DNA from: Roseimaritima sediminicola
GTDB lineage: Bacteria > Planctomycetota > Planctomycetia > Pirellulales > Pirellulaceae
Direction: 5' to 3'
DNA length: 64,000 nt
NCBI RefSeq assembly: GCF_009618275.1
Contig: NZ_WIAD01000007.1
Span: forward strand, 62,001-126,000
Below, one piece after another: positions 35,845 through 44,948 of this stretch (its first letter is position 1; every line of letters starts with the position of its first letter). The notes below the pieces were generated by a model that had not been told where the DNA came from, did no database searches, and saw only the letters and a list, made by a program, of their open reading frames with translations. The position numbers were made by a program, and so were the translations under genes.

Positions 35845-38800
35845 ATGTTGAATTCGATCATTCGTTTTGCTCTTCGGCAGCGGCTGCTGGTGATTGCCGT
35901 CGCGCTGTTTCTGGTCGGTTACGGAACCTGGACGGCCACGACCGCCCAGATCGACGTATTTCCGGATCTGAACCGGCCCCGTGTGGTGATCATGACCGAA
36001 GCCCCGGGACTGGCTCCCGAGGAGGTCGAGACCCTGATCACGTTTCCGATCGAAACGGCGATGAATGGAGCCAACGGCGTAGAAGCCGTCCGCAGTTCCT
36101 CCGGCGTGGGCATGTCGGTGATCTACGTCGAATTCGCCTGGGGCACGAACATCTACAACGACCGGCAAATCGTCAACGAACGGCTGCAGTTGGTCCAGGA
36201 TCGCCTGCCCGAGGGCATCAAGCCGACGCTGGCGCCGATCTCTTCGATCATGGGCCAAATCCTGATGTTGGGGATGTGGAGCGAGGATGGCCGGACCGAC
36301 ACGTTGGAACTGCGTACGATCGGCGACTGGGTCGTGCGGCAGCGGCTGCTGACCATCTCCGGCGTGTCGCAGGTCTTCACCATGGGCGGCGGCCGCAAGC
36401 AGTTTCAGGTGTTGGTGGATCCCGACGCGATGCTGCGGTTTGGCGTGACCCTGCCCGAGGTCAAGCGCGCGGTGCAGAACAGCAATGAAAACGCGACCGG
36501 AGGATACTTGGACGAACAAGGACCCAACGAATTGCTGGTCCGGGCATTGGGGCGAGTGCAATCGATCGAGGACTTGCAGAAAGTAGTCGTCACGATGCGA
36601 GATGGACGTCCCATCGTTCTGGCCCAGATCGCCCGCGTGGTCGCTGGCCCGCAGGTCAAACGGGGCGATAGCGCGGCTTTTGTACGGACGGACTCCGGCG
36701 AGTTCTCCGGCGGACCGGCCGTCGTGCTGACGATCAACAAGCAACCCGGCGCCGACACCCGGCAGGTAACCGATGACGTGCTCGCCGCCATCGAAGATCT
36801 TCGCCGTTCGCTGCCGGACGATCTGCGGATCGAGCCGCTGTACATGCAGAAGTCGTTCATCGACCGAGCCGTCGAGAACGTCGCCGAAGCGCTTCGCGAC
36901 GGTGCCATTCTGGTGGTCATCATCCTGTTTCTGTTCTTGATGAACCTGCGTACCACGTTCATCACCCTGACCGCGATCCCGCTGTCGCTGTTGATGACGG
37001 CCATCGTATTCGCGTTCTTCGGACTATCGATCAACACGATGACCCTGGGCGGGTTGGCCGTCGCAATTGGCGAACTGGTCGATGATGCCATCGTGGATGT
37101 CGAGAATATCTTTCGCCGCCTGAAGGAGAACCGCCGCCGGGAAAATCCCAAACCACCGTTGTTGGTGGTCTTTCAAGCCAGCGTCGAAGTCCGTAACTCG
37201 ATCGTCTTCGGCACGATGATCGTGATCCTGGTCTTCATCCCGCTGTTTGCTCTGTCGGGGATGGAAGGCCGTCTATTCGTCCCGCTGGGTGTTGCCTACA
37301 TCGTTTCGATCCTTTCGTCGCTGTTGGTTTCGTTGACTGTTACGCCGGTCTTGTCCTACTGGCTGCTGGGAAAACAGTCTTCCTCCGAAAAGCACTCGCG
37401 CGATGGCTTCGTCCTGCGGATGATCAAGTGGGTTGGCAATCACGTGATCCGATTCAGCCTTACGTTTCCCCGTTTGAATCTCACCGTCACCGCGCTGTTG
37501 GTGGCGCTGGCCGCGTTGTTTGTCTCCCGTTTGGAACGCGACTTCTTGCCGCCGTTTAACGAAGGATCGGTACAGCTGAACGTGGTGCTGCCGCCGGGCA
37601 CCTCGCTGAGCACCTCTAACGAGATCGGCCAGCGGGTCGAGCAACGCCTGATGCAGATCGACGACATCGTCAAGTTCGTTCGGCGGACCGGCCGCGCGGA
37701 GTTGGACGAACATGCCGAGGGGGTGAACATGAGCGAGTTGATTCTGGAGCTGGATCCGGAATCGCCGCGGTCGCGCGAGGAACAACTGGAAGAGATCCGC
37801 GAGGCGATGGCCGACATCCCGGGGATCGTGACCGCCGTCGAACAGCCGATCGCCCATCTGATCTCTCACATGCTCTCGGGCGTCAAAGCCCAGATCGGAA
37901 TCAAGATCTACGGCGACGATCTTGATGTCTTGCGTCGCAAGGCCGAAGCGATGAAGGCGGCCATGGCGACGGTTCCCGGAGTGACGGACCTATTGGTCGA
38001 ACCGCAGGTGATCATTCCGCAACTGCGGATCGAACTGGATCGCGATCAACTGCTGCAGTACGGCCTGACGCCGGCCGAGGTCAACACGTTCATCGAAACT
38101 GCGATGAACGGCCAAGTGGTGTCGGAGGTCTTGATCGGCCAACGCACCTTCGACCTGCTGATCCGGCTGGACGAAGACTACCGCGAGAACCTGCAAGCGT
38201 TAAGACGGCTGACCATCGACCTGGAAGACGGCGGCAAAGTGCCGCTGGAAGCGGTCGCAAAGATCTATGAATCGGGCGGCCCCAACACGGTGAATCGCGA
38301 GAATGTCCAGCGGCGGATCGTGCTGCAGTGTAACGTGACCGACCGCGGAGTGGTCGATGTCGTCCAGGACATCCAGCGCGAGGTCCGGCCCGTGGTCGAG
38401 TCCCTGCCGCCCGGCTACCACGTCGAGTACAGCGGCCAGTTCGAAAGCCAGCAGTCGGCCACACGAGTGATCGGGTTGCTGTTCGTGCTCTCCCTGATCG
38501 GCGTGTTTCTGGTCCTATTCACCATGTTCCGTTCGGTCAACCTTTCCCTGCAGGTCATGATGGCTCTGCCGATGGCCTTCATCGGTTCGGTGATCGCCCT
38601 GGTCATCACCGGCCAGACCCTAACCGTCGCGGCCATGGTCGGATTTATTTCGCTGGCGGGGATCGCTTCGCGAAACGGCATCTTGTTGCTGAACCACTAC
38701 CTGCATCTGGTACGGCATGAGGGCGAAGGTTTTGACAAGGGGATGATCGTGCGAGCCGGCCTGGAGCGTTTGGCGCCGGTTTTAATGACCGCTCTGACGT

Positions 38801-39039
38801 CGGGAATTGGGCTGGTCCCGCTGGTGCTGGCCGCCGGCGAACCGGGCAAGGAGATTCTGTATCCGGTAGCGACGGTCATTCTGGGCGGCCTGGTCAGCTC
38901 GACCCTGCTGGACTTCTTCGTCCACCCGGCTTTGTTTTGGTTGATCGGCATCGGAGCCGCTCGCCGCGTCGTGGAGCAAACAGAAACCGACGTCGCCCTG
39001 GAACCCGAACAAACCGTAGTCCAGGCATCCAGCCAGTAA
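35845..39039 (+). CDS. CusA/CzcA-type RND efflux permease
   Basis: A 1064-residue inner-membrane proton-driven pump with the classic RND plan: TM1 (about 12-32), a large periplasmic loop, TM2-6 including the acidic TM4 segment GELVDDAIVDVENIFRRLKENR (heavy-metal efflux signature), a second large loop, and TM8-12 with LAGIASRNGILLLNHY. The VDDAIVDVEN form suggests the heavy-metal-efflux (HME) class. Whether it carries Cu/Ag or Zn/Co/Cd cannot be decided here. With the adaptor at 34182 and the TolC-type protein at 31573 it makes a complete tripartite pump. The ATG at 35845 begins the conserved N-terminus MLNSIIRFALRQRLLV; 70 bases separate it from the adaptor gene. Confidence 0.93.
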   Translation: MLNSIIRFALRQRLLVIAVALFLVGYGTWTATTAQIDVFPDLNRPRVVIMTEAPGLAPEEVETLITFPIETAMNGANGVEAVRSSSGVGMSVIYVEFAWGTNIYNDRQIVNERLQLVQDRLPEGIKPTLAPISSIMGQILMLGMWSEDGRTDTLELRTIGDWVVRQRLLTISGVSQVFTMGGGRKQFQVLVDPDAMLRFGVTLPEVKRAVQNSNENATGGYLDEQGPNELLVRALGRVQSIEDLQKVVVTMRDGRPIVLAQIARVVAGPQVKRGDSAAFVRTDSGEFSGGPAVVLTINKQPGADTRQVTDDVLAAIEDLRRSLPDDLRIEPLYMQKSFIDRAVENVAEALRDGAILVVIILFLFLMNLRTTFITLTAIPLSLLMTAIVFAFFGLSINTMTLGGLAVAIGELVDDAIVDVENIFRRLKENRRRENPKPPLLVVFQASVEVRNSIVFGTMIVILVFIPLFALSGMEGRLFVPLGVAYIVSILSSLLVSLTVTPVLSYWLLGKQSSSEKHSRDGFVLRMIKWVGNHVIRFSLTFPRLNLTVTALLVALAALFVSRLERDFLPPFNEGSVQLNVVLPPGTSLSTSNEIGQRVEQRLMQIDDIVKFVRRTGRAELDEHAEGVNMSELILELDPESPRSREEQLEEIREAMADIPGIVTAVEQPIAHLISHMLSGVKAQIGIKIYGDDLDVLRRKAEAMKAAMATVPGVTDLLVEPQVIIPQLRIELDRDQLLQYGLTPAEVNTFIETAMNGQVVSEVLIGQRTFDLLIRLDEDYRENLQALRRLTIDLEDGGKVPLEAVAKIYESGGPNTVNRENVQRRIVLQCNVTDRGVVDVVQDIQREVRPVVESLPPGYHVEYSGQFESQQSATRVIGLLFVLSLIGVFLVLFTMFRSVNLSLQVMMALPMAFIGSVIALVITGQTLTVAAMVGFISLAGIASRNGILLLNHYLHLVRHEGEGFDKGMIVRAGLERLAPVLMTALTSGIGLVPLVLAAGEPGKEILYPVATVILGGLVSSTLLDFFVHPALFWLIGIGAARRVVEQTETDVALEPEQTVVQASSQ

Positions 39040-39041
39040 CC

Positions 39042-39153
39042 AGTGGCATAGGCTTCCAGCCTGTGAACAGTGGCATAGGCTTCCAGCCTGTGAAACCAGT
39101 GGCATAGGCTTCCAGCCTATGAAACCAGTGGCATAGGCTTCCAGCCTGTGAAC
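39042..39153. repeat. Four tandem hairpin units (family B), second locus
   Basis: Units start at 39042, 39069, 39098 and 39127 with 27 or 29 bases each, agtggcataggcttccagcc then tgtgaa(a)c or cc. They are the same family as at 1968-2083. Each unit can fold catAGGCT-tcc-AGCCTgtg with one wobble. They begin two bases after the RND pump stop. Confidence 0.93.
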
Positions 39154-39212
39154 AATAGCACATCGCCCCTCCGGGGCATTCATTTGTCTGGGCGTAGGCA
39201 GACCAGCGGTTG

Positions 39213-39334
39213 ACCGGCCTGTCCACTTGATTGAGAACGCATTGCTGATGTGAGCCGTTTGGGCGATAGCCCCGGTTCTGCGGTGACGCAACCGAGGCTA
39301 TCGCCTAAACGGCGCAATAATTCGACAGGCCGGT
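39213..39334. repeat. Nested inverted repeat, about 122 bp
   Basis: Outer 11-bp arms (39213-39223 accggcctgtc, 39324-39334 gacaggccggt) enclose inner 18-bp arms (39254-39271 and 39296-39313, gccgtttgggcgatagcc with one mismatch) and an innermost cggtt/aaccg pair. It lies in the roughly 500-base gene-free gap before the esterase. The remainder to 39547 shows nothing else I can support. Confidence 0.88.
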
Positions 39335-39547
39335 GAGTCCCCGGGACTTGCCTAAAAGGAATAGCCAGCCCGAAGGGCGATACAGGTGCACACTTTCGGT
39401 ATCGTGCCTGTCGAGCTGGCCGTGCCGCGTCCGGCGACACGACTGGGTCCCGCGAAACGACTGTAGCCGAGCGCCCCAAACGGTCGTGGTTGCGTTTACA
39501 CTGGAGGCTTTGTTGCGATCAATCTCTTCTGCGTAGAGCCACCGACT

Positions 39548-40501
39548 ATGTACCGTTCGTTGCCCCTTCTTTGCTTCGCCCTTCACTGCGGCCTTGCAAC
39601 CCTGACCGGATATGCCCAAACGCCTGTCGCGACCAGCGTCGTCGACGAGAGCGGCTCGCTGTCCAGCGAGATTCTGGACCAGGATCGCAAGTACGCGATC
39701 TACTTGCCGCCCGGCTACCACACCTCCACGCGCAGCTACCCCGTGCTGTACCTGCTGCACGGTGCCGGCGACGACCACACGGGCTGGGTCCAGTTCGGCG
39801 AAGTCCAGCATATCGCCGACCGCCAGATCGCGGCCGGCAAGGCCACGCCGATGGTGATCGTTATGCCGGATGCCAACACCGGTCGACGCGGTTACTTCAA
39901 CGACATCCGCGGCGACTGGGACTACGAGGACTTCTTTTTCGAGGAACTGATTCCGCACATCGAGAAGAACTACCGGGTGCGGACCGACAAGCGGTACCGA
40001 GCGATCGGCGGCCTGTCGATGGGCGGCGGGGGATCCTTTATGTACGCGATGCACCGGCCCGACATGTTCTCCTCGGCCTGCCCGCTGAGCGCCTACACCG
40101 GGCCGCTGACCCTCGAGGACGCTCGGCGTCGTTTCGAGCGACAGCGCAGCGAAACCGATAAGAAAGCTGACGCAGACGCCAAAGCCGACGAAGACAAACC
40201 GCAAGCGGATCCACGGCCGCAGCCGAGCGACGAGCAGATGGAATCCTATTTTAAGCGGCATAGCGCGGTCGAGCTGGCACGCAGTTTGCCCAAAGATGAT
40301 CTGGCAAGCGTCCGCTGGTATATCGACTGTGGCGACGACGACTTCCTGTACGAGGGCAATGCTCTGGTGCATATTGAATTCCGAAAGCGAGGCATCGATC
40401 ACGAGTACCGCGTCCGCGACGGCGGCCATCGCTGGAGTTACTGGCGAAGCGCCCTGCCGGATGTCCTGCACTTCGTCTCCGAAGCCTTCCACCAACATTA
40501 A
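39548..40501 (+). CDS. Exported esterase, alpha/beta hydrolase (putative esterase family)
   Basis: A 317-residue exported hydrolase resembling the esterase D / feruloyl-esterase family (PF00756): a signal (about 1-24), then YAIYLPPGYHTSTRSYPVLYLLHGAGDD, and the nucleophile Ser in GLSMGGGGSFMYAM (about 160). DCGDDDFLYEGN can supply the catalytic Asp and DGGHRWSYWR the His. An Asp/Lys/Ala-rich insertion (about 200-225, DKKADADAKADEDKPQAD) interrupts the domain and looks disordered. Likely acts on polysaccharide esters; substrate unknown. The downstream lipoprotein gene starts 39 bases on. Confidence 0.87.
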   Translation: MYRSLPLLCFALHCGLATLTGYAQTPVATSVVDESGSLSSEILDQDRKYAIYLPPGYHTSTRSYPVLYLLHGAGDDHTGWVQFGEVQHIADRQIAAGKATPMVIVMPDANTGRRGYFNDIRGDWDYEDFFFEELIPHIEKNYRVRTDKRYRAIGGLSMGGGGSFMYAMHRPDMFSSACPLSAYTGPLTLEDARRRFERQRSETDKKADADAKADEDKPQADPRPQPSDEQMESYFKRHSAVELARSLPKDDLASVRWYIDCGDDDFLYEGNALVHIEFRKRGIDHEYRVRDGGHRWSYWRSALPDVLHFVSEAFHQH

Positions 40502-40540
40502 TCACGCTCGACACGTTCGAGCCCCAACGAGGGCCATCCA

Positions 40541-40915
40541 ATGCGATTCATCGTTACTACGGCAACCGCCCTGCTGTTATTGACCGGCTGCAACAACGAA
40601 CCGACGACCCTGCGTGAAGAAGCCGAACAGGCGCAGGAAAACCTCGAAGAGGCCCGCGAGCAGGCGTCCGAGTTGATCGCTGAATCCGAAGAGGAAGCGG
40701 TGGAGATCGTGGCCGACGCGCGGCGCGAAGCCGAACAGGAAGTCCAATCCGCCGAGCGTGAAGCCGAACAGATGGTCGCCGAAGCCGAACAGGAGCTGGA
40801 AGAAAAACTGAACGAATTAAGTCAGCCGCCTCGGGCGACAGCCGACCCACCGGAGCGACAATCCGAGACGGTCGAGGTGGAAATCGAAACGCCGGAACCG
40901 GCGCCCGCCGAGTAA
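40541..40915 (+). CDS. Coiled-coil lipoprotein, unknown function
   Basis: A 124-residue lipoprotein (LLLLTGC lipobox, about residues 10-17) whose mature part is almost entirely a Glu/Ala/Gln-rich helix (REEAEQAQENLEEAREQASE, AREAEQMVAEAEQELEEK), followed by a Pro/Glu-rich tail. It starts with gagggccatcca, a good Shine-Dalgarno. Lpp-like envelope structural proteins share such coiled coils, but I recognise no specific family. A diverged family B repeat unit follows at about 40917-40943. Confidence 0.65.
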   Translation: MRFIVTTATALLLLTGCNNEPTTLREEAEQAQENLEEAREQASELIAESEEEAVEIVADARREAEQEVQSAEREAEQMVAEAEQELEEKLNELSQPPRATADPPERQSETVEVEIETPEPAPAE

Positions 40916-40916
40916 C

Positions 40917-40943
40917 CCACCGGCATAGGCTTCGCGCCTGTGA
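40917..40943. repeat. Single diverged family B hairpin unit
   Basis: ccaccggcataggcttcgcgcctgtga retains the AGGC...GCCT stem of the 29-bp units at 1968 and 39042 with a different loop. It lies directly before the first in-frame ATG of the deaminase gene, which is one reason to prefer the later ATG at 40974. Confidence 0.7.
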
Positions 40944-40973
40944 ATGGACAACCGATTCCTAGGGCAGTATCCC

Positions 40974-41474
40974 ATGAATGCGAATTCACCATCCACGCAT
41001 CTTCGCCGCTGCGTCCAGTTGGCCCGCGAGGCTTTCGAGGCGGGTAACCCACCTTTCGGTTCGGTTCTCGTTTCCTCCGACGATCGCGTCTTGTTCGAAG
41101 ACCGCAACCGCGCGGCCGATACGGGCGATCCCACCCGGCATCCAGAGTTCGAAATCGCTCGCTGGGCCGCCACCAACCTGACCGCGGATGAACGTGCCGC
41201 GGCGACCGTGTTTACCTCCGGGGAACATTGCCCGATGTGCGCCGCGGCCCACGGCTGGGTCGGACTGGGCCGCATCGTCTACTGCAGCTCGTCGCAACAA
41301 CTGCGCAGCTGGCAATCCGAACTGGGCGTTCCCGCCGGTCCGGTCGCGGCGCTGCCGATCCAGGATCTGATTCCCGGCACCGTCGTCGAAGGACCGGTTG
41401 CGGAGTTCGCCGCGGAGATCCGCGAGCTGCACAAACGGTATCAATCCTGGTTGGCATCGAGCAATTCACCGTAG
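40974..41474 (+). CDS. Cytidine/deoxycytidylate deaminase-family (nucleoside deaminase) protein
   Basis: A 166-residue zinc deaminase. The zinc site is His-Pro-Glu in TRHPEFEIARWAATN (HPE in place of the usual HAE) and the GEHCPMCAAAHGWVGL pair of cysteines. Strong similarity in order to guanine/tRNA-adenosine-type deaminases (IVYCSSSQQLRSW), but the nucleobase is not assignable by eye. ATG at 40974 has agggc upstream; ATG at 40944 would lie beside the repeat unit. It converges on and overlaps the MBL-fold gene by 34 bases (41441-41474). Confidence 0.82.
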   Translation: MNANSPSTHLRRCVQLAREAFEAGNPPFGSVLVSSDDRVLFEDRNRAADTGDPTRHPEFEIARWAATNLTADERAAATVFTSGEHCPMCAAAHGWVGLGRIVYCSSSQQLRSWQSELGVPAGPVAALPIQDLIPGTVVEGPVAEFAAEIRELHKRYQSWLASSNSP

Positions 41475-42256
41475 CGAGCTGCCGAGCGCATGACGATGCG
41501 TTTGGCATGTTGCGGGATCGTCTTGCCGGCGAACGCCCCATACAGCCGCTCAAACGTCCAAGGCTGAAGCGTTGCGGCCATCCGCCGAACCGTGCCAGCG
41601 GCCAGCGGCAACATATTCGGATAGCTCCACAGGAACGACACCTGGTTGCGGTCCGCAGCGACTTGAACAATATCCCCGCTTAGTAGCAAGCCCTGGCCCT
41701 CGGCGCCGGAGTCCCAGTGCAACACGGTGCCACCGGGAAAATGCCCGCCCAGGCGGATCAACGTCAGACCTTCGCCGAGGCTTTTCTGATCGCTGTCCCA
41801 GAATTGCAATCGCCGGTCGGGACGCATCACCCACTGACGATCACGAGCGTGCAGGTAGACCGCCGCATCGAACTCCGCCGCCCAGTCCTGCATCGTGGTG
41901 TAGTAATGCGGGTGGGATATCGCGATCGCTTTGATGCCGCCCAAGGCATGGACGATCTGTTTGGTCGCCTCGTCCAACAGAGCGATACAGTCCCAGAGGA
42001 TATTGCCGGCGGGTGTCCGCAACAAAAAAGCTCGCTGGCCGATCGCAACTTTGGGCACGCTGCGGACCTCCCATAGACCCGGCTCGTGCACGCGCCACTG
42101 GTTGGCGTGCCGACGAACCAGTTGGTCCAGCGTCGTCCAGCTCTGGCCGCCCTCGGGAACGTACTGTCGCTCGTCTTCACAGATGGGGCAACACGCGGGC
42201 GGATCGTCGGCCTGCGGATACGAGGTTCCACAGGCCGTGCACAAGAAATGCGTCAT
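41441..42256 (-). CDS. MBL-fold protein with zinc-ribbon-like N-terminus and a non-canonical active site
   Basis: A 271-residue protein. Residues 1-35 (FLCTACGTSYPQADDPPACC) hold Cys6/Cys9 and Cys23/Cys26, a rubredoxin/zinc-ribbon-like pair of knuckles. The rest is a metallo-beta-lactamase fold: the usual HxHxDH is replaced by HPHYYTTMQDW (about 115-125), followed by a later His in GGHFPGG (about 172) and Asp in GDIVQV (about 195). So only some metal ligands survive, and hydrolase activity should not be assumed. Relatives with SHPHYY exist in other phyla by my recollection. The ATG at 42256 begins the Cys motif. Its 3' end overlaps the deaminase gene. Confidence 0.78.
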   Translation of the reverse strand: MTHFLCTACGTSYPQADDPPACCPICEDERQYVPEGGQSWTTLDQLVRRHANQWRVHEPGLWEVRSVPKVAIGQRAFLLRTPAGNILWDCIALLDEATKQIVHALGGIKAIAISHPHYYTTMQDWAAEFDAAVYLHARDRQWVMRPDRRLQFWDSDQKSLGEGLTLIRLGGHFPGGTVLHWDSGAEGQGLLLSGDIVQVAADRNQVSFLWSYPNMLPLAAGTVRRMAATLQPWTFERLYGAFAGKTIPQHAKRIVMRSAARYGELLDANQD

Positions 42257-42385
42257 GATTGCCTCGCCATCATTCTCGCAGCCACTTGGGCCGCTTCGGG
42301 ACATGAGTTTAGAGTTTGCTCACGTCCCGAATCGACGACCGAATTGCTGCAGGCGAGATCAACGCAAGACGTTCACCACGCCATT

Positions 42386-42973
42386 TTAGCGGCAATTACC
42401 GCTGCCGCAGCCCGCACCGGTTTGCATCACCGGACGAGCCACCTGGTACGTACCGCCGGCCGGGTAGTGACGGATTGCCGAAGCCGGCTGGACCGCCCCG
42501 GAACATCCGCCGGCGCCACAGCCACCGACCGTCTGAACGGGCTGTGAATAGCTGGTCGCCTGCGAATAAACAGGTGCCTGCCTATACGCGGTTCCGCAGC
42601 GGTTGCCGCCGTGGCGGAAGTGGCCCACGGTGGGACGAGCCGACGAGTAGGATCGCCGCGCACTACCGCAGCCGGTCGAGCTGCCACAGGGCTGGGCGTA
42701 TCGAACCACCGTACCGGCCGGCCGACTGCTGTAGCTGGCCGGCTGGCTGTAGGTCGTGGCCGGCGAAGTGTAGGTCGTGGCCGGCGAAGTGTAGGTCGTG
42801 GCCGGCTGGCTATAGGTCGTGGCCGGAGCACTGCTTCCCCCGCAATTGGTACAGCCGCTGCCTACAGGCATTTGCGCCTGAGCGACCGACGACAGGGAGA
42901 CTCCGCAAACGACGGCAAACGCCGTGGCCAGCGAGCGGGACAGAAAGCGTTTCGAGCAAACATTCAAAAGCAT
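42386..42973 (-). CDS. Secreted Cys-rich protein with ATTY(T/S)xP repeats
   Basis: A 195-residue exported protein with a long signal (MLLNVCSKRFLSRSLATAFA to SSVAQA). The mature part begins with a Cys pair (GCTNCGG), then four tandem heptads ATTYSQP/ATTYTSP (21-bp DNA repeats, about 42750-42833), and scattered Cys pairs (CGSSTGCGS, GGCGAGGCSG, GCGSGNC). Tyr/Ser/Pro and Gly/Cys composition suggests a cell-surface or cross-linked wall-type protein; planctomycetes have several of this sort, none characterised to my knowledge. A gap of 179 bases upstream separates it from the BCCT gene, which reads in the same direction. Confidence 0.7.
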   Translation of the reverse strand: MLLNVCSKRFLSRSLATAFAVVCGVSLSSVAQAQMPVGSGCTNCGGSSAPATTYSQPATTYTSPATTYTSPATTYSQPASYSSRPAGTVVRYAQPCGSSTGCGSARRSYSSARPTVGHFRHGGNRCGTAYRQAPVYSQATSYSQPVQTVGGCGAGGCSGAVQPASAIRHYPAGGTYQVARPVMQTGAGCGSGNCR

Positions 42974-43152
42974 TCAGTGTTTTCCATACTTTGGGGGGAA
43001 AGACGCAAACGTGAACCAACACAACGACGGCTGGTTCACGCATGACCGTGGTAATGGATGGTCACTGCCCCTGTCCGCCACAATCGGAGAGATTAAATCC
43101 GAAAAGCTTTTGCTGTCGGCTTGGCGTGCGGGGGTGGGCCCCCACATCGCAA

Positions 43153-44907
43153 CTAGGCTCGATCTGACACCCGTTGCCGCTCGTTCTTTTGCAGGGCCAC
43201 GACCAGCCCCCAGCAGGTCAGAATCAGAATGACCACGAAGGGCAGGGCAGCGGTAATCGAAGCAGCTTGCAGAGCCCGTAGTCCACCGGCAAACAGCAGC
43301 GCGGCGGCCACGGCGCCTTCGGTCAGAGCCCAAAACAAGCGTGTCCCCACCGGCGGATTAGGGTTTCCTCCCGACGCGATGATGTCGATCACCATCGACG
43401 CGGAATCGGACGAGGTGACAAAGAACAAAACGATGCACAGCGTCGCCACCCCGGCGGCAAGGTTGACCATGGCCGTCGACTGAAAGGTCGTGGCGATCAA
43501 AACGAACAGCACGGTGGGAAGCGTGTCGGTCGCGCGCTGGCCGTCAGCGGAAACAATGGGGGCCGTCAGGTACTCCACCGCCGTCAGCGATTGTTCACGC
43601 CGCTCGAGCGAGCCGTCGGCTCGCCGAACCAATTCGCCCTCGGCGTCGCGGGTTCCGACCCAGTACCGCGGCAAGTCGCCGGCGGGCGTGTCGCCAGAGG
43701 CGCGTTGGGCCGCCAGTTGCTCGTGGTGCTCGGTGTGCTGCCGCAGCGTCGTGGTGCCGAAGGCCGTCAGCCATAGGATTGCGACGGTGGTGGGAACCAA
43801 CACAACGCCCGCAATAAATTCGCGAATCGTTCGGCCTCGTGAAACCCGCGCGATAAACATCCCGACGAAGGGCGACCAACTGATCCACCAAGCCCAGTAG
43901 AACACCGTCCAGTCGTTCAGCCACGCGCGACTCTCCGCACTGAACGCTCCGGTGCGAAAGGAACTGAACGGCAGAACCTGAAGGTAGGCGCCCAGGTTCT
44001 CTACCGATGCCCCCAGGAACGCGACCACACCACCGCCGAGGACAAGCATCAACATCAATCCGGCCGCAAGCCCGATATTCAGTTCGCTCAACCGCCGGAT
44101 TCCGGCATCCAACCCCAGAACCACCGAGATGGTCGCGACCGCGGTGATCCCGACGATCAACGCCAGTTGGACGCCGGTGCCGTTGGCGATTCCAAACAGA
44201 AATGTCAGGCCCGCATTGACCTGCTTGGCGCCGATACCCAGCGAGGTGGCGACACCGGTCAACGTGGCGATGATGGCCAACGTATCGATGGCGTCACCGG
44301 TCCGGCCCCAGACGCGTTCACCCAGCAACGGATGCAGCAGCGAACGAAAACTCAGCGGCATGTTCAGCCGAAATCCCGAATAGGCCAGGGCAAGTCCGAC
44401 GATCGCATACAGCGCCCAGGGATGAAGCCCCCAGTGAGAGATCGTCGCGGTCATCGACAACCGTGCCTCAGGCAATCCGTCGGCGAAGCCGGGCGGGGGC
44501 GATTGGAAATGGGAGATCGGTTCGGCGACGCTAAAGAACAACAATCCGATTCCCATGCCGGCGCTGAACAACATCGCGAACCACGACAAATTGCTGAACT
44601 CCGGCCGCTCGTCATCGCGGCCCAGCCGCACCCGAGCGAAACGTCCCGTCGCCAACCACAGCGCGAACGCCAACAGTCCCGACATCGCCGTCACGTACAA
44701 CCAACCAAAGCGGTCGCCGATCCAGTCTCGCAGGCCCGTAAACGCCGCCAACAATTCCGGCCCGGCAAACACCGCGCAGACCAGCACCAACACCCCCACG
44801 ATCGCGGCGGCCGCAGGAAACACGACCGGATGCATCTGAAAATGCTTGCCGAAGTGAAGCTGCGGTAGATCGATGGCCGCTTCAGCGTCTGGATGGTTTT
44901 TCGACAC
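43153..44907 (-). CDS. BCCT-family transporter (betaine/choline/carnitine)
   Basis: A 584-residue inner-membrane carrier with about twelve helices. It has the family landmarks FSAGMGIGLLFFSVAEPISHF and FYWAWWISWSPFVGMFIARVSRGRTIREF (the aromatic substrate box), and a C-terminal run typical of BCCT. Such proteins import quaternary ammonium compatible solutes by proton or sodium symport during osmotic stress. A hydrophilic insertion of about 70 residues (HTEHHEQLAAQRASGDTPAG through SLERREQSLTAVEYL) sits between two late helices and is unusual. The start is GTG at 44907, with no strong Shine-Dalgarno; substrate unknown. Confidence 0.9.
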   Translation of the reverse strand: MSKNHPDAEAAIDLPQLHFGKHFQMHPVVFPAAAAIVGVLVLVCAVFAGPELLAAFTGLRDWIGDRFGWLYVTAMSGLLAFALWLATGRFARVRLGRDDERPEFSNLSWFAMLFSAGMGIGLLFFSVAEPISHFQSPPPGFADGLPEARLSMTATISHWGLHPWALYAIVGLALAYSGFRLNMPLSFRSLLHPLLGERVWGRTGDAIDTLAIIATLTGVATSLGIGAKQVNAGLTFLFGIANGTGVQLALIVGITAVATISVVLGLDAGIRRLSELNIGLAAGLMLMLVLGGGVVAFLGASVENLGAYLQVLPFSSFRTGAFSAESRAWLNDWTVFYWAWWISWSPFVGMFIARVSRGRTIREFIAGVVLVPTTVAILWLTAFGTTTLRQHTEHHEQLAAQRASGDTPAGDLPRYWVGTRDAEGELVRRADGSLERREQSLTAVEYLTAPIVSADGQRATDTLPTVLFVLIATTFQSTAMVNLAAGVATLCIVLFFVTSSDSASMVIDIIASGGNPNPPVGTRLFWALTEGAVAAALLFAGGLRALQAASITAALPFVVILILTCWGLVVALQKNERQRVSDRA

Positions 44908-44948
44908 AGTTTATCGCTTTATCACTCTCGCCTTAAATCAATGGTCTC

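Noticed and set aside
44167-44868. 233-residue + frame opposite the BCCT gene
   Set aside because: Arg/Gln/His-rich shadow of a polytopic membrane protein.
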